Source: a gamma proteobacterium symbiont of Ctena orbiculata (GTDB lineage: Bacteria; Pseudomonadota; Gammaproteobacteria; Chromatiales; Chromatiaceae). Taken from it: a stretch of DNA of 64,000 nt. The notes below the pieces were generated by a model that had not been told where the DNA came from, did not search any database, and saw only the letters and a list, made by a program, of their open reading frames with translations. Location of the stretch: NCBI GenBank assembly GCA_003094535.1, contig NATV01000114.1:1-64000 (forward strand), in the 5' to 3' direction. This document shows, piece by piece, positions 1 to 10,144 of this stretch. Within the stretch, counting starts at the first letter, position 1. The number at the start of each line of letters is the position of its first letter. Made by a program: the position numbers and the translations under genes.

Positions 1-245
1 CTCATCACATGGGATAGATTGCGTTCCGCGTGCAATCCGAGAATCACATCCAGGTTCGCCAGGCCTAGATCGGCATCGAGGAGCATCACCCGTCGTCCGA
101 TCTCGGCGAAGGCGACGCCAAGATTGGCGGAGATATTGGTCTTCCCTACCCCTCCCTTGCCACCGGTGATGGCAATCACCCTCACTGGCTCCGGATTGAT
201 CATCCTTCGCAATCCTGTCGCCTGATCTTCGATATGTTCAGACAT
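1..245 (-). CDS. flhG: FlhG/FleN MinD-like ATPase, N-terminal part (runs off window edge)
   Basis: Reverse strand from ATG at 245 reads MSEHIEDQATGLRRMINPEPVRVIAITGGKGGVGKTNISANLGVA..., a deviant Walker A, immediately downstream of flhF. Confidence 0.88.
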   Translation of the reverse strand, partial: MSEHIEDQATGLRRMINPEPVRVIAITGGKGGVGKTNISANLGVAFAEIGRRVMLLDADLGLANLDVILGLHAERNLSHVM

Positions 246-1524
246 GTGCATATTCATTCATTCCCCCGAAAGCCATCGCCAGATACTCCTCATCCGGACG
301 CTCACCCACCAGCTCGGACAACTCCACAAGCTGCCTAACCACTCTGCCGGCCTGAGCGATCTTTATATCTTCCGGCACCCGCTGGCCATCGGTAACGAAT
401 CCCAGCGGAAGTTTGGCCTCCAGCAGCGACGACACGACACCTCCCAGCGAAGCTGCCTCATCCATCTTGGTCAAAACGACGCCAATCGGTTTTACCAGGT
501 CGAATGCGCGAATCGCATGACTCAACGCCGACCGCTGTGTCGTTGCGGAGAGGGTCAGTAGCGATTTGACGGGGTGATTACCTTTCTTCAGCAGCGCCAA
601 GCGTTCAGTGAGCTTGAGATCCCGTTGTCCCATCCCCGCGGTATCGATCAGCACCAGCCGCTTCTCGGCAAAGGCGTGCAAGGCACTGTTGAGCTCTTCC
701 GCGGAGGTGACACTGCGAACCGGCACATCCAGGATACGGCCGTAGTTTTGCAACTGCTCCTGGGCACCGATCCGATAACTGTCGGCCGAGATCAAGGCGA
801 GATGGCGATTGCCATGGCGCAGACAGAATCTTGCAGCCAGCTTGGCGATAGTGGTGGTCTTGCCGACGCCAGTGGGTCCCACCAGCGCCAGGGTTCCGCC
901 CTGATCGAGCAGGTCACCTTCTACAATGGGAATTTCTCCATTGAGTTGATTCAAAGCGAGATGCCAGGCCTGTTCGGGTGTCTCGGCATCTTCAACACGA
1001 TAGGCCAGCTCCTTGCAGTGATTGGCATCCAGTCCCGATCCCATCAGTCGGCGGATCAGATCCTGTGTCTGCGGACGACGATGCCCAAGATCGCGCCAGG
1101 TGAGTTCGGAGAGTTCATTCTCCATCATTCGACGCAACGCCTGCATCTCCCTGCGCATCTCTCTCAGTACCGGATCCTGACTCCATTCAACACGTGGTTG
1201 ATCCTGCCCGTGCTGCGGCCTGGAATCGTGATAGGCCCGGTTGGTATCGGGCGATCTGTCGCTATCGGCATCGTTATCCAGATAGGCTGTTCTGGCTGCG
1301 GCCGAAAGGGTGGCATTATCGTCAGCAAGGGGTTGACGCGCAGTTTCCATGCTGCTTGGCTGGGTGGCGTTGAATGCGGATTCATCATAATCCACGGCTG
1401 CCACCAACTCTATCCCTCCCTGTACGCTCTTGTTGGAGAGAATAACGGCATCCGCACCCAGTGCATCACGTACCTGGCGCAGAGCTTGCCGCATGTCAGA
1501 GGCAAAAAAACGTCGTATCTTCAT
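238..1524 (-). CDS. flhF: Flagellar biosynthesis SRP-type GTPase FlhF
   Basis: MKIRRFFASDMRQALRQVRDALGADAVILSN N-terminus and LVGPTGVGKTTTIAKLAA / DTAGMGQRD GTPase motifs; internal start chosen within the 470-aa ORF. Confidence 0.95.
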   Translation of the reverse strand: MKIRRFFASDMRQALRQVRDALGADAVILSNKSVQGGIELVAAVDYDESAFNATQPSSMETARQPLADDNATLSAAARTAYLDNDADSDRSPDTNRAYHDSRPQHGQDQPRVEWSQDPVLREMRREMQALRRMMENELSELTWRDLGHRRPQTQDLIRRLMGSGLDANHCKELAYRVEDAETPEQAWHLALNQLNGEIPIVEGDLLDQGGTLALVGPTGVGKTTTIAKLAARFCLRHGNRHLALISADSYRIGAQEQLQNYGRILDVPVRSVTSAEELNSALHAFAEKRLVLIDTAGMGQRDLKLTERLALLKKGNHPVKSLLTLSATTQRSALSHAIRAFDLVKPIGVVLTKMDEAASLGGVVSSLLEAKLPLGFVTDGQRVPEDIKIAQAGRVVRQLVELSELVGERPDEEYLAMAFGGMNEYAHV

Positions 1525-1939
1525 AGTCCGCAAACCCCGGCGGTCGCTCTGGATCGAGCTTGCGCCTTTCAACCTGCTTATCCACTCTCCGGCAATATTC
1601 TTAGGCTGCTGGTAAGTGCCAGCCATGCACTTCAGCCAAGCGACCCACATCGGGTGCTTATCACAATCTCTGCAATAACCGTTCCAATCTATATTTTGCT
1701 TGGGTTGGGAAATATTTTTCTTTTAATACAGCAAGTTGAATATCTATGAGCCCTAGCTGCCAAGACAGGCAAGGGTTGCTGTGGACGCCAGTCTCTTGAC
1801 TATCCGCCAGCAATCCGCCAAGGTTTCGGCACCTCGCGGAATGAGAGAAAGGGTTGAACGGAAATCTGGCGCTATGGGACGAGGTAATATAAGCTTGGAT
1901 CCGCAATTAATGCGCGCCGCCCGGCAATCAATCGGGTAT

Positions 1940-2275
1940 TCACCTGACGCCGGCGATAAATCGGGTAGGCACCCGTTCACCCGCAGCCCGACGGAACAGG
2001 TCGAGTGAGACCACTTTCTCCCTTCGCGGCTGTCTGATTTCGAAATGCGCGCCCAGTGACTCCAGGGTAAAGATGAGCGCCTCTGCACGCTCACTGCTCA
2101 CCAACTCCAACTCCAGATGTTCTTTCATCAACAACGCTCTGGCCGCGCCGTGCAGCGCCACTCCCCTCAAATAGGTGCAGTGAGAGAGTCTTTGGCAATA
2201 GTCGAATTGCGACCAGCGATCATCGCCAATCCATGAAGACTCGTCCGACCACCCTTTTACTATTAGCTTGATCAT
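1940..2275 (-). CDS. Hypothetical protein between flhA and flhF
   Basis: 111-aa ORF co-directional with the flagellar genes, ATG start, weak SD (AAGGATC) upstream. Confidence 0.45.
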   Translation of the reverse strand: MIKLIVKGWSDESSWIGDDRWSQFDYCQRLSHCTYLRGVALHGAARALLMKEHLELELVSSERAEALIFTLESLGAHFEIRQPRREKVVSLDLFRRAAGERVPTRFIAGVR

Positions 2276-2380
2276 TTTATTAGATCCTTGATGAGGTTGA
2301 TCATGCGTAGCCTTTTTTTAAACGCCACCTCAAATGCAAAAATCGCGCAACACTATCTCACATTCGGGATTTGATCGCCA

Positions 2381-4471
2381 TTATTCACCGTTTGCCGAAT
2401 TACCGATGGTTGTGACCACCTTGATCTGGCGGTTATCGGGTATCTCGTTGTAGGAGAGGATATGCATCCCGGGAGCCGCATGCTTGGCAAAACGGGCCAT
2501 CCAGGCCCTGATCGGGGCCGCCACCAGGAGAACACTCTCCTGTCCCTGGGCCTCCATCGCGGTTGCTGTTTCCGCAAGCGCATTCTGCAACCGCTCGGCC
2601 AGACCAGGCTCAAACCCCGCCTGCCCCTCCTCCGAAGCCTGCAGGGTTCTCTGCAGCAGCTGTTCAAGGGTCGGCTCGAGCACCGCCACCGGGATCTCCT
2701 CGGAGGCACCAATCAGCTGCTGCACGATTCCCCGCGACAGCGCGATTCGCACAGCCGCTGTCAAGGCAACGGGATCCTGGGTTCTCTGTGACTGTTCGGC
2801 CAGGGTTTCCGCTATGGTGCGAAAATCGCGAATCGGCACATGCTCGGTCAGCAGGTTTTGTAGGATTTTCGTCACCACGCTCAAAGAGAGCGCCTTCGGT
2901 ACCAGGTCCTCCACCAGTTTCGGCGCGCTTCTGCCCAGCATATCCAGAAGCTGCTGGGTCTCCTCATGACCAAGCAGTTCACTGGCATGGCCTTGCAGGA
3001 TCTCGCTCAGATGGGTCGCCACCACGGTGCTGGCATCGACAACGGTAAATCCCAGGGTCTGTGCATGGTCCTTCTGATCGGGATCGATCCAGACAGCGTC
3101 GAGGCCGAAGGTGGGGTCCTTGGTCGCCATACCCTGGAGTTCACCGAATACCTGGCCGGGATTGATCGCCAACTCCCGGTCCGGAAAGATATCCGCCTCG
3201 GCCACGGCAACACCATTGATCGAAATGCGATAGCTGTTGGGATTGAGATCCAGGTTGTCACGAATATGAACCGATGGGATGAGGAATCCGATCTCCTGAG
3301 AAAGTTTGCGCCTGACACCCTTGATGCGATTCATCAACTGCCCGCCCTGATTACGGTCGACCAGAGGAATCAGACGGTAGCCCACTTCGAGTCCGATCAG
3401 GTCGACCGGTTGCACGTCTTCCCAACTCAATTCACGTTGTTCCGGTTGTTCTACGGGCTCCTGGACAACAGGCTCCTCGGCCGGTTGCAGCTGACGCTGC
3501 CAGATCATCCAGGCTCCCGCCGCCGCTGCCGCGGAGAGGGTAAGAAAGGCAAAATTGGGCATCCCGGGTATTATCCCCATCAGAAACAGCACCGAAGCGG
3601 CAACCGCCAGTGCCTTGGGCGTTGTAAAAAGCTGGCTGATGATCTGTCCGCCCACATCCTGGCTGCTGGCAACCCGGGTAACGATGATCGCGGCCGAGGT
3701 TGAGAGCAGCAGCGAAGGGATCTGCGCCACGAGACCGTCACCGATGGTGAGCAGGACATAGTGCTGCAGCGCCGTGGAGAAATCGAGATTGTGCTGGGCC
3801 ATGCCGATTGAGAGGCCCCCGATGATATTGATGAAGAGAATCAGGATGCCGGCTATCGCATCACCGCGCACAAACTTGCTCGCACCATCCATGGCGCCGT
3901 AGAAATCGGCTTCCCGGGCGATATCCTCGCGCCGGGTCCTGGCCTCATCCTGATCGATCAGGCCTGAGTTGAGATCGGCGTCGATCGCCATCTGCTTACC
4001 CGGCATCGCATCCAGGGTAAAGCGCGCGCTGACTTCGGATACCCGCCCCGCACCTTTGGTGACGACGACGAAATTGATGATCACCAGGATCAGAAAGACC
4101 ACCAGGCCGACAGCATAATTGCCGCCGATGACAAAGGCACCGAAGGCCTCGATCACCTTGCCCGCCGCGTCGCCACCCGTGTGGCCTTCCAGCAGCACCA
4201 CGCGGGTGGAGGCCACGTTGAGGGCCAGACGCAACAGTGTGGCAATCAACAGCATGCTGGGAAAAACCGAGAATTCGAGGGGTCGGCGGGTATAGACCAC
4301 CACCAACATCACCACCAGCGAGAGGGTGATGTTGAAGGTAAAAAACATATCGAGGGCGATGGGCGGCAACGGAATCACGATCATCGTCAACAACATCAAC
4401 AACATCAGCGGCGCACCCAAACCGCGGGCACCTGCCTGTCTTACATTGTCGAGGATCATGGTGGCGTTCAT
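2381..4471 (-). CDS. flhA: Flagellar export apparatus protein FlhA
   Basis: 696 aa; PLPPIALDMFFTFNITLSLVVMLVVVYTRRPLEFSVFPSMLLIATLLRLALNVASTRVVL is characteristic of FlhA. Confidence 0.97.
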   Translation of the reverse strand: MNATMILDNVRQAGARGLGAPLMLLMLLTMIVIPLPPIALDMFFTFNITLSLVVMLVVVYTRRPLEFSVFPSMLLIATLLRLALNVASTRVVLLEGHTGGDAAGKVIEAFGAFVIGGNYAVGLVVFLILVIINFVVVTKGAGRVSEVSARFTLDAMPGKQMAIDADLNSGLIDQDEARTRREDIAREADFYGAMDGASKFVRGDAIAGILILFINIIGGLSIGMAQHNLDFSTALQHYVLLTIGDGLVAQIPSLLLSTSAAIIVTRVASSQDVGGQIISQLFTTPKALAVAASVLFLMGIIPGMPNFAFLTLSAAAAAGAWMIWQRQLQPAEEPVVQEPVEQPEQRELSWEDVQPVDLIGLEVGYRLIPLVDRNQGGQLMNRIKGVRRKLSQEIGFLIPSVHIRDNLDLNPNSYRISINGVAVAEADIFPDRELAINPGQVFGELQGMATKDPTFGLDAVWIDPDQKDHAQTLGFTVVDASTVVATHLSEILQGHASELLGHEETQQLLDMLGRSAPKLVEDLVPKALSLSVVTKILQNLLTEHVPIRDFRTIAETLAEQSQRTQDPVALTAAVRIALSRGIVQQLIGASEEIPVAVLEPTLEQLLQRTLQASEEGQAGFEPGLAERLQNALAETATAMEAQGQESVLLVAAPIRAWMARFAKHAAPGMHILSYNEIPDNRQIKVVTTIGNSANGE

Positions 4472-4482
4472 TCGTTTTAACC

Positions 4483-4677
4483 TAGTATTTTGAATTATGA
4501 ATTTTGAATTGATGCGCTCGCTTCGCTCGCGCTTGTTTTATAAAGGCATCATCTACTCGCTGATAGGGCCGGTGGTGCGGCTCCTGACTCTGAGAGAGGA
4601 TTGAGCAGTAGGAAGATAAACCGGCGCGCGAAGCGCACTCATTCAATTCAAAATTCAAAATTAAGAATTCAAAATTA
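4483..4677. repeat. MITE-like imperfect inverted-repeat element between flhB and flhA
   Basis: Left arm tagtattttgaattatgaattttgaattgatgcgctcgcttcgctcgcgc (4483-4532) is an imperfect reverse complement of gcgcgcgaagcgcactcattcaattcaaaattcaaaattaagaattcaaaatta (4624-4677), around a ~90-bp core. Confidence 0.7.
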
Positions 4678-5811
4678 CCCATCATGTTGATACTCCTCTG
4701 GAATCGAGAGATCATCCGGTAACTCTGGATACTCCCCGCCTTCGCTCTGATAGGCCCTGAGCTGGAATATGTAGGCCAGGAGCCGGGCCACGGCAAGGTA
4801 GAGCCCGGCGGGGATAAAGGCATTCAGTTCGGTATGAAAATAGATCGCGCGCGCCAGCATCGGTGACTCCACAACCGGCACCCTGGCCTCGGCAGCCACC
4901 TCGCGGATGGTCATTGCCACCAGGTCGGCGCCCTTCGCCAGCAGTTTCGGCGCATGCATGGATTGCGGATCATACTTCAGGGCAACCGCATAATGAGTCG
5001 GGTTGGTGACGATGACATCGGCCTTCGGCACCTCTTGCATCATCCGCCGCTGCGCCATTTCACGCTGCAGCTGGCGTATCCGACTCTTAACCTCGGGTTT
5101 GCCTTCGGTCTCCTTCAGTTCATCGCGAAGTTCCTGACGCGTCATCTTCAGCTGGCGCTTGTGGTCCCACAATTGAAAAGGTATATCGAAGGCCGCGATC
5201 AGGATCATGGTCGAGGTCATGATGATCACTGACCAGCCGATCAATCCGTTCAGTCGCTGCAAGGCTTGAGCGATATCCATACCGTGCAGTGAGAGATATT
5301 TATCCAATGAGTGCCAAAGCAGGAGTATGGTGACGCCACCGATAAAAACAAACTTGGCCAGGGCCTTCAACATCTCGACCAGTCCGCGGGCGGAAAAGAC
5401 GCGTTTCATACCCTTTATCGGACTCAACTTGCTCAGTTTCGGGGTCAGTGCCTCACCGCTGATGGAGAATCCACCCAAAGCAACAGAGCTGAAGATCGCC
5501 GCCAGCACAACCAGGAGAAAAAAGGGTGCCAATGTTATCAGCACATCCAATAAACGCTCTCCGAGCTGAATCACCATGGTGTTGATATCAAAGATCTGCT
5601 CACGGGTGAGAACAAAGCTCTGACTCATCATATTGGAGAGACCATTACCTATGCTGTGACTCATGACTACCAGGGTGGTTACACCGATCAAGGTTACCGC
5701 CATACTGTTCAATTCGCGGGAGCGCGGTACCTGCCCCTTGCGTTTTGCATCCAGCAGCCTTTTCGCCGAGGGTTGTTCTGTTTTTTCCTGGCCGTTTTCG
5801 TTTTCAGCCAT
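4675..5811 (-). CDS. flhB: Flagellar export switch protein FlhB
   Basis: MAENENGQEKTEQPSAKRLLDAKRKGQVPRSREL; NPTH autocleavage motif (VIVTNPTHYAVAL). Confidence 0.97.
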   Translation of the reverse strand: MAENENGQEKTEQPSAKRLLDAKRKGQVPRSRELNSMAVTLIGVTTLVVMSHSIGNGLSNMMSQSFVLTREQIFDINTMVIQLGERLLDVLITLAPFFLLVVLAAIFSSVALGGFSISGEALTPKLSKLSPIKGMKRVFSARGLVEMLKALAKFVFIGGVTILLLWHSLDKYLSLHGMDIAQALQRLNGLIGWSVIIMTSTMILIAAFDIPFQLWDHKRQLKMTRQELRDELKETEGKPEVKSRIRQLQREMAQRRMMQEVPKADVIVTNPTHYAVALKYDPQSMHAPKLLAKGADLVAMTIREVAAEARVPVVESPMLARAIYFHTELNAFIPAGLYLAVARLLAYIFQLRAYQSEGGEYPELPDDLSIPEEYQHDG

Positions 5812-5814
5812 GAG

Positions 5815-6594
5815 TCACCTCGTCACCCGAAGGGTCAGCATCAGATATTGGAACGCCTCATCCAGGAGTTCGTTAAAGACGCTGAAGACGTTGGGAAGTG
5901 TCACCCAAATCAAGGAAAAACCGAGCAGCATGGTGATCGGAAAGCCAATCGAGAAGATATTCAACTGTGGTGCCGCTCGCATCACCACACCCATCCCCAT
6001 GTTGGCCATCAACATCGCCCCGACGATGGGCAGTGCAATCAGCAGGCCGCCGGTGAATAGCCGGCTTCCCCAGGCAACGACATCAAGCATACTGTTACGC
6101 GTAATTCCGTCCACCGCAACCGGCATGGTGGAAAAACTGTCGGCGATCAGTTCTATCGACAGCAGATGACCATTGAAAATGAGGAATAGCAGGGTGGCGA
6201 GAATGAGATAGAACTGCGCCACCACGGGCACCTGTACTCCGTTTGTCGGATCGACCATCGAGGCGAACCCGAGGCCCATGCTATACGCAATCACCTGACC
6301 ACCGAAGACAAGTGCACCGAAGACCATCTGCAGAATAAATCCCATCATCACACCGATCAGGATCTGTTGCAGCATGATGATGAATCCGGTATGGCTCAAG
6401 ACATCCGCTTGCGGTTGTGGTGGCAGCGTGGGTGCCACCAGCAGGGTCACCAGTACCATGAGAATGAGTCGAAACCGCGCCGGCACCTGACGGGAGCTGA
6501 ACAGCGGCATCATCAGCAGCATGGCGCTGATGCGCACCATCGGCCATAGATAGGCTCCTAACCAGGTGTTGAGCTGCGCTTCGTTGAAGATCAT
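5815..6594 (-). CDS. fliR: Flagellar biosynthetic protein FliR
   Basis: 259-aa multi-TM protein in conserved order between fliQ and flhB. Confidence 0.95.
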   Translation of the reverse strand: MIFNEAQLNTWLGAYLWPMVRISAMLLMMPLFSSRQVPARFRLILMVLVTLLVAPTLPPQPQADVLSHTGFIIMLQQILIGVMMGFILQMVFGALVFGGQVIAYSMGLGFASMVDPTNGVQVPVVAQFYLILATLLFLIFNGHLLSIELIADSFSTMPVAVDGITRNSMLDVVAWGSRLFTGGLLIALPIVGAMLMANMGMGVVMRAAPQLNIFSIGFPITMLLGFSLIWVTLPNVFSVFNELLDEAFQYLMLTLRVTR

Positions 6595-6639
6595 GGCGTT
6601 TCCACAGGTGCCTCATAATTGCGACTCGCCTGCGAGGCG

Positions 6640-6909
6640 TTAAAAAAGCAGTTCCGGAATACTCTCGATCAGATTCATGGAAAAATTCATCAGCAAATGC
6701 AACATCCAGTTGCCGGCAAGCATGAGCACCAAGCCCACGACGACCAACTTGGGGATGAAGGTCAATGTCATTTCGTTGATCTGTGTTGCCGCCTGAAACA
6801 TGGCGATAATCAGTCCCACGGCAAGCGCCGGCAGCAACACCAAACCAGCCAGCAGGCCAATCACCTCGAGGGCATTCTGGCCAATCGACATCACGGTATC
6901 GGGACTCAT
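6640..6909 (-). CDS. fliQ: Flagellar biosynthetic protein FliQ
   Basis: 89 aa, two TM segments, MSPDTVMSIGQNALEVIGLLAGLVLLPALAVGLIIAMFQAATQINEMTLTFIPKL. Confidence 0.96.
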   Translation of the reverse strand: MSPDTVMSIGQNALEVIGLLAGLVLLPALAVGLIIAMFQAATQINEMTLTFIPKLVVVGLVLMLAGNWMLHLLMNFSMNLIESIPELLF

Positions 6910-6921
6910 AGCTACTCCCCA

Positions 6922-7656
6922 TCAAATCTGGAAACTGGCCGCCAGGGTGCCGAACACCAACGCCCAGCCATCGATCAACACAAACAGCATAATTTTGAAT
7001 GGCAATGAGATAATCATTGGAGAGAGCATCATCATGCCCATCGACATCAAAATACTCGCCACCACGATGTCAATGATCAGAAACGGTATAAACAACAGAA
7101 AACCGATCTGGAAACCGGTTTTCAACTCGCTGGTGGCGAAAGAGGGAAGCAACAGACTGAACGGTACATCGTCGACTTGCTCGAGTTCGGCGAAATCACC
7201 GATGCGCGCAAACAGCGCCAGGTCATCTTCGCGCGTCTGCGCGACCATGAACGATTTCACCGGCTCGGCGGCGGCCTGCAACGCCTGCACCGTATCGAGC
7301 TCCTCCGCGAGATAGGGTTGCAGTGCGACTTCGTTCACCTCGGTAAAGACCGGCATCATGATAAACAGGGTGAGGAACAGGGCGAGGCCGATCAAGATCT
7401 GATTCGAAGGCGTATTCTGGGTACCCAAGGCCTGCCTGAGTATGGCCAGCACGATGATGATACGGGCGAAGGATGTCATCATCATCAGGGCGCCAGGCAG
7501 CAGGGTCAATGCGGTCATGAAGAGCAGTACCTGGATGGTCAGGGTATAGGTTTGACCGCCCTCCCCGTCCGGTGCCACCGTGAATGCATCAACCCCCGGC
7601 GCGGCCTGCAGAACAGTGCTGCCGAGCAGGCCGACGAGTAACAGCCAGGATCTCAT
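6922..7656 (-). CDS. fliP: Flagellar biosynthetic protein FliP
   Basis: LTLLPGALMMMTSFARIIIVLAILRQALGTQNTPSNQILIGLALFLTLFIM is characteristic of FliP. Confidence 0.97.
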   Translation of the reverse strand: MRSWLLLVGLLGSTVLQAAPGVDAFTVAPDGEGGQTYTLTIQVLLFMTALTLLPGALMMMTSFARIIIVLAILRQALGTQNTPSNQILIGLALFLTLFIMMPVFTEVNEVALQPYLAEELDTVQALQAAAEPVKSFMVAQTREDDLALFARIGDFAELEQVDDVPFSLLLPSFATSELKTGFQIGFLLFIPFLIIDIVVASILMSMGMMMLSPMIISLPFKIMLFVLIDGWALVFGTLAASFQI

Positions 7657-8075
7657 TAGCCACGCTCCTGACTGCGGTCAGTCACTGTGACACTGCTCTT
7701 TTCACTCTCCAGGTGGTTTTGAAAACTCTGTTGCGATCCTGTCAGCACATGCAGGGTACGCACTTGACCCGGTGCCACACCCAGCAGCAACCGGTTATTC
7801 TCGACTTCAATCAGGACGACTCGCTCACGGGTTCCCAGGGAAGCACCGCCGACGACCCGTACCAGACCCTTACCGCCCATCGGCAATTGCCCATAGCGTT
7901 TGAACAGCCAGGCCCCACCGACGATGATCGCCAACACCAGTAGCAGGCCGCCGGCGGTACTCAGCAGGCTCTCCGCGCCCAGGGGTGGGAGATTCGCACC
8001 CAGCTGTTTCTCAGCGGAATCGGCCGCATGGAGAGTGGGGCAGAAAAGGAGTAGGAGGTAGGGCCAAGGGCGCAT
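7656..8075 (-). CDS. fliO: Flagellar protein FliO
   Basis: 139 aa, signal peptide plus TM plus GKGLVRVVGGASLGTRERVVLIEVENNRLLLGVAPGQVRTLHVL; between fliN and fliP. Confidence 0.92.
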   Translation of the reverse strand: MRPWPYLLLLFCPTLHAADSAEKQLGANLPPLGAESLLSTAGGLLLVLAIIVGGAWLFKRYGQLPMGGKGLVRVVGGASLGTRERVVLIEVENNRLLLGVAPGQVRTLHVLTGSQQSFQNHLESEKSSVTVTDRSQERG

Positions 8076-8076
8076 A

Positions 8077-8481
8077 TCAACTCAGCCTTTTCACCCGCTC
8101 GGAGGGACTGATGATATCGGTCAGGCGAAGCCCAAACTTCTCATTCACCACCACAACCTCACCCTGTGCAATCAGGGTGCCGTTGACCAATACATCCATG
8201 GGTTCCCCTGCCAACCTATCCAACTCGACGACAGAACCCTGGTTCAACTGCAGCAGATTCCGAATGTTGATCTTGGTGCGGCCGATCTCCATCGAGATCG
8301 TGACCGGCACATCCAGTATCGCATCCATATTGACCGCTTCATTGACCGACTCATCCTGCAGTTCATCGAAAGAGGCGGCGGCGGCCTCATCGTCAGACTC
8401 GGTCTCGCCCTGTTCACCCAGTGCAGCCGCCCATTCGTCTGCTAATGCTTCGTTCGGATCACTCGTTTTCTCTTCACTCAT
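8077..8481 (-). CDS. fliN: Flagellar motor switch protein FliN
   Basis: VPVTISMEIGRTKINIRNLLQLNQGSVVELDRLAGEPMDVLVNGTLIAQGEVVVVNEKFGLRLTDI; start at MSEEK preceded by AAGAGGG. Confidence 0.95.
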   Translation of the reverse strand: MSEEKTSDPNEALADEWAAALGEQGETESDDEAAAASFDELQDESVNEAVNMDAILDVPVTISMEIGRTKINIRNLLQLNQGSVVELDRLAGEPMDVLVNGTLIAQGEVVVVNEKFGLRLTDIISPSERVKRLS

Positions 8482-8547
8482 CGCTTCGCCCTCTTGGGGT
8501 ATCTTTGCCAGGCCATCCACAGGTGACTTGCTGTCATAGCCATTAGT

Positions 8548-9591
8548 TTAAGTTTCACTCGCGGCTGCCTCTTCGGCCTTCTTTTCCATCTCCAGATAAT
8601 CGTGCAGCCCTTTGCTGCGATTACGTAGAATCCACTTATTGATCTTCAGTGCATAGTTTCCGTCGGATACGCCCAGTTTGGCTTTGAAGACCGGGATATC
8701 AGAGGCCTCGACCTCGACCTCTTCCGGCATATCGATGGGAATGACGTCTCCCGCTTTCAGCTCAGCCAGTTCCTTGAGACTCATCTGCACGTCGGTAAGA
8801 GAGCTGGAAAGTTCGATCTTCGCACTCATGATCTCCTCCTTGAGCGAACGCTCCCATCGTTCATCCCTTTCACCACGATCACTTTGCACGCCGGCATCCA
8901 GCAATTCGCGGATCGGTTCGAGCATCGAATAAGGCATACAGACATGAAAGTCGCCGCCCCCGCTCTCCAGGTCGACATGAAACGATGTCACCACAACCAC
9001 CTCGGACGGACTGACGATATTTGCAAATTGGGGATTGACCTCTGAACCGCTGTATTCGAACTTGACTTTAAATACCGGTTTCCATGCGACGACCAGATCT
9101 TCGAACGCACGGTTCAGCAGGAGCTGTATGACCCGATTTTCCGTCGGCGTGAAGTCGCGCCCCTCGATCTTGGTATGGAAACGTCCGGAACCGCCAAAGT
9201 AGTTATCCACTACGCTGAATACCAACTTTGGATCGATAACGAATAGCCCTTTTCCCCGAAGTGGCGGTACCCGGATCATGTTTAGGCTGGTGGGTACAAA
9301 GAGGCTGTGGACAAACTCGGAGAACTTCTGCATCTGTATCCCCGATACGGAGAGATCCGCAGTACGGCGCAGCATATTGAACAAGCTGGTGCGAAACAGG
9401 CGCGCGAATCGCTCGTTGATCATTTCCAAGGTTGGCAGCCGGCCACGAACGATGCGGTCCTGGCTGGTGAAGTCATAGGCATTGACACCACCGCTTTCGA
9501 CCACGTCGGTTTCGGTTGCGACATCACCGTTATCGACCCCGTGCAGGAGGGCATCGATCTCCTCTTGTGAAAGTAAGTCGTTTGCGCTCAT
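8548..9591 (-). CDS. fliM: Flagellar motor switch protein FliM
   Basis: LLSQEEIDALLHGV N-terminus; full-length 347 aa. Confidence 0.97.
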   Translation of the reverse strand: MSANDLLSQEEIDALLHGVDNGDVATETDVVESGGVNAYDFTSQDRIVRGRLPTLEMINERFARLFRTSLFNMLRRTADLSVSGIQMQKFSEFVHSLFVPTSLNMIRVPPLRGKGLFVIDPKLVFSVVDNYFGGSGRFHTKIEGRDFTPTENRVIQLLLNRAFEDLVVAWKPVFKVKFEYSGSEVNPQFANIVSPSEVVVVTSFHVDLESGGGDFHVCMPYSMLEPIRELLDAGVQSDRGERDERWERSLKEEIMSAKIELSSSLTDVQMSLKELAELKAGDVIPIDMPEEVEVEASDIPVFKAKLGVSDGNYALKINKWILRNRSKGLHDYLEMEKKAEEAAASET

Positions 9592-9593
9592 GA

Positions 9594-10112
9594 TTATTGC
9601 ATTACAAAACTGGTGAAATAGAGGGCTTCAACTTCGCCCGGTCCCTGGAGCTCCGTGACCACCCGATTAAGCTCCTGAAGCATCTCCGACTGCAGACGCT
9701 CCTTGGTTTCGCGCGCCTTAAGCGCCTTCGCATCCGCCCCCGAGAGCAGATTCAGAAGATTGTGGCGAATCATCGGATCATTGTGTTTTATGAATTCAGC
9801 CATCTCATCGGACCTGACCCGGACGCTTACACCGATCTGGAGGAGACTCGGCTTCCCGGGAAGATTGACTACGAAGGGTGGTTTCATATCGATATATTGG
9901 GGCGGTCCCTGCTCCACCTCGGCCTCGGCGGTCTGCTCCGATGCCGTCCCCTCCTCATCTGTCGCCTCGTCGCCACCCATCAGCAGAAAGTAGGCGGCCA
10001 CGCCACCACCGATGAGCAAAACTGCAACGATTGCTATGATGATAATGAGCTTGGATTTACCCGATTTCTCTTCACCCAGATCGAGTTCTTCCGCTGCTTG
10101 TTCGTCTGCCAT
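9594..10112 (-). CDS. fliL: Flagellar basal body-associated protein FliL
   Basis: N-terminal TM, YIDMKPPFVVNLPGKPSLLQIGVSVRVRS, C-terminal VEALYFTSFVMQ. Confidence 0.94.
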   Translation of the reverse strand: MADEQAAEELDLGEEKSGKSKLIIIIAIVAVLLIGGGVAAYFLLMGGDEATDEEGTASEQTAEAEVEQGPPQYIDMKPPFVVNLPGKPSLLQIGVSVRVRSDEMAEFIKHNDPMIRHNLLNLLSGADAKALKARETKERLQSEMLQELNRVVTELQGPGEVEALYFTSFVMQ

Positions 10113-10144
10113 AGAGCGTTCCTCACGATTTGTATCCTACGTTA

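Noticed and set aside
574-1749. 391-aa plus-strand ORF antisense to flhF
   Set aside because: Fully overlaps confident flhF, no recognisable family; typical antisense open frame in GC-rich coding DNA
4482-4823. 113-aa minus-strand ORF spanning the flhB 3' end and the inverted-repeat element
   Set aside because: Sequence is the repeat translated out of frame with flhB; not a plausible gene
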